The notes below the pieces were generated by a model. The model was not told where the DNA came from, did not search any database, and worked only from the letters and a program-made list of their open reading frames with translations. A stretch of 64,000 nucleotides of DNA from Clonostachys chloroleuca (taxonomy: Eukaryota; Ascomycota; Sordariomycetes; Hypocreales; Bionectriaceae): NCBI GenBank assembly GCA_037952775.1, contig JBANAY010000003.1, positions 19,220,001-19,284,000 on the forward strand, read 5' to 3'. The translations under genes and the position numbers were made by a program. This document shows positions 55,688 to 64,000 of the stretch, in pieces; position 1 is the stretch's first letter; every line of letters begins with the position of its first letter.

Positions 55688-58600
55688 ATGAACCAAACCC
55701 CCAAGAAAGCTGGTGGACGGAGAAATGGCCGCTCAGAAGAAGTAACAAGACTTTCTCCCCTTCAACATTTTACTCAAGAAGCTCGTCATTATGAGGTTAA
55801 CATGTCTGATGTTGCGGCCCCACTTGGTACCAACGCCTTGGGCCAAAGAGGACGCTATCAAGCTTCGCCTGGGGTGGAAAGATCGGGGCGATCGATTAAG
55901 AGAGCTTCTGACGAACCGCTTGACCATGAGCGTAGACGGACTGTTACCCGAACCGCACACCAATATGATGACCTCGACGATATTCCGCACAGATCCTCAC
56001 CGTGTAGGTCACCATTGGTGACCCCAAATACTTCATTCACCAGCAAGTCTACGGCAACAACCAGACAGTCTTTTGCCAATACCTCCTTCTCAACAAGATA
56101 CGAAAGTGAGACTTCACTCAGCAGCCAGGAATCCCTCAGCCAATCAAGTTCATACCAGAAAGATGTCCCGATCACTCTTCCGGACCGTCTCTCAGGAACG
56201 GTACAACCAAACAAACACACTCATTCTCTGGAGAAAAGACTGGAACATGTCTGGCGTAGGCTTTATGAATTTACCATACCGTATGTCTATTGAAAGCTAA
56301 ATCATCATATAGCTAAACTCCCAGAATCGCTCAACCATGCTCCTCTGGGCGTCGTTTGGGAAATTACCCGAGCAGCTGCCCATTGTGGTGTTGACGTTGG
56401 TGAATTCGACCTGGTGTATAAGCCTAACGATGCATGGCATGACCAGAAGAAGCTTCGAGCGCAGCTTGCCACCCGGTCGGAGCTGTTTCGTGGCAAAGGA
56501 CTGCCGCCTCAGAGTACTGATGCTGTCTGGGCAGCATCGCTGGAAAATTTCAAGAGTGGCACCAAGGTCGTCGTGCTTTCAGTTGAATTCACACAAGGTG
56601 GTAAACCTTCCGACCCCTTTTATATTGCCAAGCTCGATCCACTACATTTTCGACTTGGGCACCGATTAGATCGGCGTTGGGGTTCAGATCGCCTACTGGA
56701 GGTCACCATTCCGACCCTGGCGCCGTGCAAATCGCTCGGTTTAGAGGCGGATAGAGAAAGAGAGAAGTCGAAGACTATTATACGATGGCTTTGTGGACAA
56801 GCCCATTATTTTCTTGGTAGGCTGTGGGCTCCATTCTTTACTCGACCAATCAAGAAACCAATCAAGGATGTCCGTGAGCCAGAAAAGTCCGGAGATCAGT
56901 ATTTGGAGCAGATATATTTCTTTGCGATTGACGGAAACAATTTCACTCCCTCTATACCCAACTTGGCACCTCCCCAGCACGAGGCCGAGATGCTTCAAGA
57001 ACGGACCAAAATGAGTCTTAGTGAACTCTTTGAATGGTCGATATCCGGATCCCAATCAAGAGATCAACGGGTCCCTAAGCTGTTTTCGCGGCTCGCTCTC
57101 AGTATTTATGTACCAATTTCCTGGATTTTAGAAACAGACTAACGTGGCATAGATCTTAGTCGTACTATTCCAACTGTCACTCTGAAACATGAGCAAATCC
57201 GGCTCAAGGAAGACAAAGTATCCGCAGAGCCTTATAAAAAAGTCATGAACGATGGTATTGGCCGTATCTCACGAAGCTTGGCGAACAAAATCGCTACAAG
57301 TCTTGGCTTGACTGTTGCGCCAAGTGCATATCAGGCGCGATTTGGAAGTGCCAAAGGCATGTGGGTCATTGATCTTGGAGACGATGAATCGAACAAGAGT
57401 GATTGGATTGAGCTATACGAGTCCCAAATCAAGTGGAAATGTAACTTCCAAGATCCTCAGCACTTGACTTTCGAGGTCAAGAGTTGGCCAAGGAAACTCG
57501 TTTCAAGTTCATTGAACCAGCAATTTATACCAATTCTTGAAACCCAGGCGCCGTCGCTTGAGAAGAAGCTCGCGATGAGGGATGCGGTAGCTAAACATCT
57601 TGTTCGTGGATTACAAGAAGACTTAGATTTGGCGAAGGCTGCTCTGAGCAACTCGGCAGCGTTAAGTCTTTGGATGCAGAAGAATGCGAGAAACTTTGAA
57701 CAGCTTGACGAAGCGTATGTTCCATTCCTGGGCGGACTACCAGACCAGAACGAGAGAAGAATATCTTATCTTGTCGACTGTGGGTTTCAACCTCAATCGA
57801 ATTGGCTTCTGAGGGAAATGGTCAATCAACTTGTCGACAAGAGAACAAATCTTTTGAAGAAGAAGTGGAATATTCAGATACCCTGTTCCACCACTGCTCT
57901 TATTGTCGTTGATTTTGAGGACGTGTTGAAGCCCAACCAAGTCCACTTATCGTTCTCTTCAAGCTTTGAAACAGAAGGGTTTTCAGATACTCTTCTAGAA
58001 GAAAGAGACATCCTCGTGGCTCGCTCACCATCTCATTTTCCGAGTGACATTCAAAAGGTTAAAGTAGTATCACTACCTCATCTCCGAAAGCTGAAGGATG
58101 TTATTGTTTTTCCAAGGACTGGCAATCGAGCCTTGGCTGATCTTCTCTCGGGGGGTGACTATGATGGTGATCGAGCGTGGGTCTGTTGGGACCAGGATAT
58201 CGTCGACAACTTCGAAAATGCAGTTCCACCCCTAGAATATGACTTTCTTCGGGAGGGCATCTTGAGAGAAGCGACAACTTTCAAATTTGAAGACCTGCAA
58301 AGGAATTGCGACAACCTTTGCAAGGCTTACGATGAGTTCCGGATGACGGGCTTCGAATTCAGCATGAAAGGTTCACTCCTGGGGATGTGTACAAAGTACA
58401 AGGAAAGGTTCTGCTATCACGGGAATCCGATAAATGGGGAGAATGTAATTTTACTCAGCGTCTTACTGAGCTATCTCGTCGATCAAGCCAAGTCAGGTAT
58501 TGAATTCGCAAAAGACGACTGGACGAGGTTCTTACGAACCCGGCTGCGGGCGCCTATCTCTCTCCCTAATCCTTTATATGACGGGGACTGCCTGCCTTCC

Positions 58601-59377
58601 AATTACAAATTGGATGAACACTCGCGGGCTAGAATGCACATTTTGGACTATTTGAAATTTTGCGTTGCTTTGCCACAGATCAACCAAGTACGGAAGGAGA
58701 TCAAGGAACCTATGCCTGAAGACGGAAGCAAAGCAATCGACACGGATCTTACCCAGCTCGCAATGGAAATAGACTTGCGAGCCGATCAGGGGTCCAAGGA
58801 TTTCAAGACACTGAGGAAAAGCCTCCAGGCCAAACTCTTATCCCTAAAGGAAGAGTGGAGTTTAAGTACGGCGCAACAAAGTTATGACAGCATGCGATAC
58901 CGTCTAATGGTCGAGACAATCCATGATAAGTGGCTACAGATATCACCCACCTTGGACTCTCCCCTCACCCCCGAGCTCGATCTGCTTTTGAATTTCAATT
59001 GGTTTTCAGCACACTGCGCCTCCTTCTTGGGTCAGGACAACGCAGTGGACCCTGAATGGGTTTCGCCGTATAACAAGTGGGCGCTGATCAAGGCATCGTG
59101 GACATACAAGATGTTCCCTCATCATAAATTTACCTGGAACATAGCTGGCAAACAGTTAGCCGCAATCAAGTGCCTTGTCGTTTCATCCTCGCCTGCTTTG
59201 CGTCATACAGCGCCAGGGTTCGTGACTCCTTGGCAATACAGCCTTTTGAGGCCGGACAAGAAGATTGCTGCCAGAATGGCCATGCTTACGGGTGCTGGGC
59301 GCGAAGATGAGAGTGTGTTGGCGTTGGATGAGGTTACGGATTATGACGACTACGGAGGATTGATTGACGATCTTTAA
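55688..59377 (+). CDS. RNA-dependent RNA polymerase (eukaryotic cellular type)
   Basis: Exons 55688-56255, 56313-57101 and 57153-59377 give 1193 residues. The first intron (57 nt, GTAGGC...ATATAG) was chosen because it joins HVW to PKLPESLNHAPLGVVWEITR in the way the family reads; a nearby GTATGT site breaks the frame. The second (51 nt) has a GACTAAC branch point and rebuilds LALNLSRTIPTV. The N-terminal 190 residues are Ser/Arg-rich and variable. The catalytic loop is SGGDYDGDRAW with aspartates near 788, 790 and 792 (genomic 58157), the DxDGD signature of the cellular RdRPs of RNA silencing. Such enzymes turn aberrant single-stranded RNA into dsRNA for Dicer in quelling or meiotic silencing. 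Which fungal subgroup (QDE-1, SAD-1 or RRP-3) cannot be told here. Confidence 0.95.
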
Positions 59378-59645
59378 GCGTCGAGGGGAAAAGGAAATTG
59401 TTTTGCATGGTGTAACCTTGACTGAGCTATGCCACACTTTCATCTTGTCAACTTGAAGATAGAGTCTGCTAGCATTTTGTTTAGAGAGATTTAAGGAACA
59501 TGGTCACATGGCCGGCAGTTGGATTTTCAAAGAATAGAGTCAGGAAAGATTATTCAGATTGAATATGGAAAGGTTTAGGAATCGCCACCATTCGCCGTTA
59601 ACCCGTTTAACTCCCAGAATGCAACCCACGTAAACCAGAACAACG

Positions 59646-61550
59646 TCAATCCACGTTCGCCAGTGGCTTATAACGCGCGGACTCGGGATCTCGGTGTAGA
59701 CACTTCCGGCGGCGAAACATGTACAGAGCGAAGACAGCCACGACCGCCACGACGCCGCCCCCTATGACGCCAGCGGAGCTGAGTGTCTTTGGATAAAACT
59801 TCGTCTGGGGCGGCAGGACACTGTTAATGGCACTCTTCAACAAAACGGGCTGGCCGGTCTGCATGTCGTAGACGAGGGATGAGCCCAATACGTTGCCCTG
59901 CTTGTCGACGGCGGCGGCGCCGACATACCTCGAGGTACTGTTCGGCCCGAGAAATATGCTGGTTTCGAAACCGGTGCGCTTAGCTTCCGTTTGAAGATTT
60001 CCGTAGTCGCTAATATTCAGGGGATCATTCGATGAGAACTGTGCAGGTAATGGTTAGCTAGGCATCAAAATATTGGGAAGCCAGATGGATGGTTCACTCA
60101 CGATGGACCATTTGAAAATATCCGTCGCACCGTTCCAGGAGAGATAAACTGTTGCGTTCTCGGCAGTCCCATGCGGGGCGTCCATGGCCATGTTGGGCGG
60201 CCACTTAGGACGGCCAGTCCAGTGAGCCTTGTGGACGCGGTAGGCAAACATGTCGTCGACGTTGCTCGAGCCGATTTTACCCCTCTGGACATCCATGACG
60301 GTCCTCCCGTCGTCTGTATACTCGACGAACCCGGGGGTGTGGCCCCATGCGAGGAGGACGTTCCCGTTATTGAGCTTTTGGTAGCCACCCATGGCGCCCG
60401 AGTCGATCTGCTCGGGGTGGTAGTACTCAGAAACGACCTTGACTGTGAGGGCCGCGGGGTCGATTTCCAGGTGAAGGCCGCGGGTGTTGCACTTATTCTG
60501 GCACTTTCCGGTATATTCACCATGGTTGTCGAACAGGGTGATGTGAGACTCGTTGTTATGGAAGCGAGCGTCGTGCTGCCATCCGAGGGAGGTGGCCCGT
60601 CCGCCGCTCAGATCCGTGAACTGGTTTCTTTTCCCTCCCAGGGTCCAGATCGGGTGGCCATCGACACCATCGATGAGGGCAAGCATTGACAGGTGCCGGC
60701 TGGAAATGAGGTAGTTGCCAGCGCTTGTCTATAAACGAGTAGTGAGCAATTTATGTCTAAGAGGGGGTATGACTTGCGCAAACTATACCTTTTTGATGGA
60801 GTTGATGTGGAAGAAGTCGAAGCCGCTGTCTGGGCCGACACCGTATCGCGCGTCGGGGGCCGCCAAGGAGTCGCTGATGCTGAAGTGGTCTGAAGCAGCC
60901 CAGCTGAAGAGAACCTTATTCGTTGCTACGTCAACCTCCTGGAAGCCGCTGTCCATAAGCAGAGCTTCCACTGGTCCTCCCACGGGAGAAAGATCATACG
61001 GAATGTTGAAGTACGTTGAAAAAATGACGGTCCCGGCATCGGTGACCTCCATCTCGTGCATGTCGGCCAGTGCGCCGTTGAGCCCCTGAGCAGACACGTT
61101 GTATTTGAGGTGGTAGTGCTCATCAAACAGAAGACAGTAGCCATTAGCATGCCCTCTGGTGTGAAACCCTTCCCAGAAAGTGAGATAGTTTGTGCCGTTT
61201 ATGGTCTGGACCTCGGAGGTGTAGGTGTTCTCGTATCTCTGGTCCGCATAGACGAGGCTCAGATCACGAGCATCAATAATCATCGGACCAGCCTGCATGT
61301 GTCCGTAGACGGACCCGAGGAAGATGTAGGGCGCATCGTCGACCGCATTATGGTCCCAGAAGTTGACCTGGAAGACTGGCGCCACGATGTTTGAGGACCG
61401 GAAATACTGCCGGGGGAAACCCTCTGCGGCATCTGCAAGGGCAGAGTAGGCTTCGACGTTTGTGTAAGGCGTCACGTCGGCGTTGACGAATCCAGCGCCA
61501 AGCCAGCAGCCGAGGGCGGCGCCGAGGACAGTGCTCCAGCGCTTGCCCAT
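59646..61550 (-). CDS. Membrane-anchored arylsulfotransferase-like (ASST) protein
   Basis: Exons 61550-60789, 60728-60102 and 60038-59646 on the minus strand give 593 residues. The introns (60 and 63 nt) start GTATAG and GTGAGT and end TAG and CAG. An N-terminal signal (about residues 8-24, VLGAALGCWLGAGFVNA) is followed by the Arylsulfotransferase_2-type beta-propeller. Its repeated WxxxxGD/DxxG-like blades include GFDFFHINSIKK, YLISSRHLSMLALIDG, PIWTLGGKRNQF, HDARFHN and GNVLLAWGHTPGFVEY. Near the C-terminus is one membrane helix (SAGVIGGGVVAVVAVFALYM) followed by RRRK, so the propeller is probably extracellular. Bacterial ASST moves sulfate between phenols through a histidine; whether the fungal group is catalytic is unknown. 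Confidence 0.9.
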
Positions 61551-63245
61551 GCTTGCTTTGTGAGGCTTGTAAGTCGCAAAGTTTGCGATGATAATAATGA
61601 GAAATGAGGGTGATTATAGAATCTTCAAGAGATAAAATTAATGTTTCGTTTCTCAGAGAATCTGGTGTATCAAAAGAGTGGCTCGCAGGACCCCTACGGT
61701 GATTAATTGTTGATAACCAGATAATCAATCAGAATACAACCCTCATTGTTTGGTATGAGGCTGGTGAAGGGTTGCTTGACGTAAAGAAATATTGCAAGGC
61801 CGTTAATAATACAAGATGAGCATATGTTGTGAGTGAAGATGAAATCCTGCGTTCGGTTGGATCGCTACGACTCCATAATTCAAGGATAGGAACGAACGAA
61901 TGATGGTATGAGAAACCCTACAGGGATGAAGATGGGAACAAAGAGGGGAGAGAGGCCCAACGATGGAGGAGAGGAGATGTCGCGGGATACGGACGCTGGG
62001 TAGAAGAGAGGGCGCTCCGAATAGTTGGACCCGCGACGCCAGGGGAGAGGAGGAAGGTTTTAAGGATAACAAAAAGCCAATCTGTGCTACGAGGAGCCAC
62101 TACATACGTACGTATCACTGGACCAGGAGTAGGGGTCGATCCAAGGATGAGCATATTCCCTCCCCGGCAAGGTAGGTGCAATTGGTCGCGGATATAATGA
62201 GAAGACAGTATGTACGGCCCGCTTGTGTGTGCTTTCGACCAGCGATTACGCGGCATGCAGAGCTGGCAGGTTTGTTCGTGGAGAAGTACTTACGCTAAAA
62301 CATCCGATCACTCTGTTCGCAGTCATCAGCATACATGTTGGATAACAAGGCGTCCGTGCCGCCTGCACCGTTTCAAGCTTCTCGAGGACTGGGAGGTCAG
62401 GGAGGTGGCAGCATGAAGATCTGCTATTGCGATCGGCCATTCTCAGTGAGCAGTTGCCAAAGAGCACAGCCTGTAACATGTCTGTTTCAGAGTCTTTATC
62501 TGCCCAGCAGCCAACATCCAGCGCAGGCTGGCCTCATACTGTGCCGACAGAAGCAACTTGACACATCCATGTGGAGAAGCAGCGGATCCGAGGCTGGACG
62601 ATGGCCCTGCTTGTGCCTGGGACCTTGTCATGTTAGTGCCCCTTTCCTTTCTGCAGCCGCCCGAGCCACCGAGCCGTACCGACATCACGATACTATCCCT
62701 GCGTATCTAGATGGGTATCCCATGGGCGCGGGGAGTATGTAGGCTCAACACAAGTCCACATGGGCAAGTTCTCATGAGCATTATTACCTCTGTTGCTCTG
62801 AAATGTGCAACTAGTCCCAGCTGCGGCTGCAAGTCTGCGTGGGAGAACTCAATAGTCAAACGGAAGTGGATGTTGCTGGTCAGGCACAAACAGCCGCTGT
62901 TCGAGCTTCGGCAGGTCCAGCCACTAAAACCCGGGGATTGGTCAACCAACAGGCACCAGAAAGCTTATTCTCCAGCGCCAAGGACCGGCATCTGCTCTGC
63001 ATCAAAGGCCAGGCCCAATCCAGCAGGTCGCGAGATACAGAACCCATCAGTCGCCTTAAAGCATCATTTGCCTTCTAGTCCATCGTGTATGAGCCGCCCA
63101 ATGCAGCATCATGCGTCCACATCCATCAAAACACGCGGCATTCTCTCACCTCGGCGGCAGAAGGGGGCGCGTCGCCTTTATTACGTAGGAGCCGCGCACC
63201 ACCCATCTGAAAAGAGACGGAAAGTGGGAGCCACCAGTAGGCCAA
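61551..63245. other. Non-coding stretch
   Basis: 1.7 kb with overlapping short frames on both strands (for example 62335-62742 and 62711-63319), none with family features. The left end is presumably the ASST-like gene promoter. Confidence 0.5.
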
Positions 63246-64000
63246 CTAAAAACCCCAAGGAGCTCCGCTTCTCGCCTCGAATCGAGACCTTTGCACGTCC
63301 CTTTGGGTTTCCAGACTGAGACGCAATTCGCTGGTCGATTTACACAGATATTCGGCTTCCCCGTGCCTCTTGCTCCTCTTGCCGGTATACCTACCCAAGA
63401 GGGCCACCTCGACCTCCAATGTTGTTAAGTGGTCAAGGCGAGGCTCTCCCGCAGGCCACTGAAATACTGCCGGGTTTGGTACTGTGATTGACAGGTCTAT
63501 AACAGCAGGAAGATAAAACAGAGACATGGCAAGTGGGAAAACTTGCTCATCTTCGGAGAAAATCTCGTCCATGTCCCTGTGATAAATCAACCGGCTAAGC
63601 TGCTTAAATTTGGGGGAGCTGACCGAGGATCTTAGACAGGAGCACTTGTCCAGTAATATCAAACCCATCAATGAAGTTTTAGGTAATCGCGAGAAAGCTT
63701 GTGTTGGAAAGATTTGCGATCAAGAGAGCAGTAAGAGCATCCATGCTAGTTGACCCTGACCTAAGTTTGTCAACCCACAGACCGATATAAGGGACCTGGA
63801 ACTCGTTGATCGCAGCTGAAAACTGATCTAGCGGCATTCTAGTCGTATCCAAAGGGTCTGGCGGCGAAGCTCCAAACCCTGCTCCATACAAAGATACAGA
63901 GTCTATATACTATAACAGCTCTGGTCTCTGGAGGAGAGTATGGAGGAGGGAGACGATGGGAGGTACGTGATAGTAGTTCCATTCTAGAGAAATGGCGGAA
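63246..64000 (-). pseudogene. Broken fungal F-box/LRR-like gene, runs off the window
   Basis: The minus strand reads a continuous family-like product in two frames. From the right edge: a segment with VPPIVSLLHTLLQRPELL, an in-frame TAG at 63912-63910, then DSVSLYGAGFG through MDALTALLIANLSNTSFLAIT. After a frame change near 63675 comes LILLDKC, then PKFKQLSRLIYHRDMDE and VFPLAMSLFYLPAVIDLSI. This order (a short RPELA-type helix, an SLYG strand, then leucine-rich strands) is that of a large fungal family annotated as F-box or leucine-rich repeat domain proteins, probably substrate receptors of SCF ubiquitin ligases. The stop and frameshift indicate a decayed copy; the final part (63246-63390) no longer looks coding. 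The 5' half lies outside the window. Confidence 0.65.

Noticed and set aside
56281..56312. Donor GTATGT for the first RdRP intron
   Set aside because: Gives a 32-nt intron and a frame shift; the 57-nt intron from 56256 restores the family sequence.
60171..60689. 172-codon open frame on the plus strand
   Set aside because: Antisense shadow of the arylsulfotransferase-like gene.
62711..63319. 202-codon open frame on the plus strand
   Set aside because: No recognisable domain and Arg/Ser/Pro-rich random composition; it also overlaps the pseudogene antisense.

Overview
The window is nuclear DNA of a filamentous ascomycete, most likely a Sordariomycete (Hypocreales-like). The evidence is genes broken by short introns (about 50-140 nt) with GT...CTAAC/CTGAC...YAG signals, roughly even GC content, no operons, and a fungal-specific gene set: Zn2Cys6 regulators, a HET-domain protein, an aspergillopepsin-type protease, DUF3431 and a QDE-1-type RNA-dependent RNA polymerase. 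I placed 24 protein-coding genes (one with an unresolved 5' end), one broken gene at the right edge, one orphan coding-like fragment, and several small repeats. No rRNA, tRNA, CRISPR array or intact transposon was seen.

Layout. 1-2755 has no supportable gene. 2756-9617 holds a CHZ-type small acidic protein, a single-pass membrane protein, PUS1 (tRNA pseudouridine synthase), MED22 (Mediator subunit, convergent with PUS1) and a DUF3431 type II membrane protein. 10359-16963 is the most unusual part. Three differently built genes (minus, plus, minus) share one degenerate zinc-finger module with almost identical residue spacing. One is soluble, one has an N-terminal membrane segment, and one carries a divergent HET (heterokaryon incompatibility) domain at its N-terminus. 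A DUF6914-like gene (17976) and a 2-oxoglutarate/Fe(II) dioxygenase (19295) follow. 20580-23016 is a long non-coding stretch before a bestrophin-like anion channel (23017).

24818-30506 is a divergent pair: a DHA1-like MFS exporter and a regulator with two tandem Zn2Cys6 clusters and a GC-AG intron. Next come a five-exon sugar transporter (32656), a secreted alpha/beta hydrolase (35173, minus), and a convergent pair formed by a metallo-beta-lactamase-like protein whose start is broken or hidden (38215) and a GliT/thioredoxin-reductase-like flavoprotein (39333, minus). 40548-41017 is an AT-rich remnant bounded by diverged 58-bp direct repeats with mainly G-to-A changes, as expected of RIP. A Ser-rich orphan protein with a C-terminal WVLL motif (42319), an NmrA-like reductase (46239) and an aspartic protease (47715) lie beyond it, all on the minus strand.

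The last part holds RIO1 kinase (50062), a Zn2Cys6/fungal_trans regulator with eight exons (52346, minus) sharing a 592-bp promoter region with an RNA-dependent RNA polymerase (55688), a membrane-anchored arylsulfotransferase-like protein (59646, minus), and a pseudogene of a fungal F-box/LRR-like family running off the right end.

Housekeeping genes (PUS1, MED22, RIO1) are interspersed with accessory genes, so this is a mosaic chromosome arm and not one biosynthetic cluster. The zinc-finger trio with the HET fusion is the best candidate for an undescribed system. Exon boundaries were inferred by eye from splice signals and frame continuity and have not been tested against transcripts.
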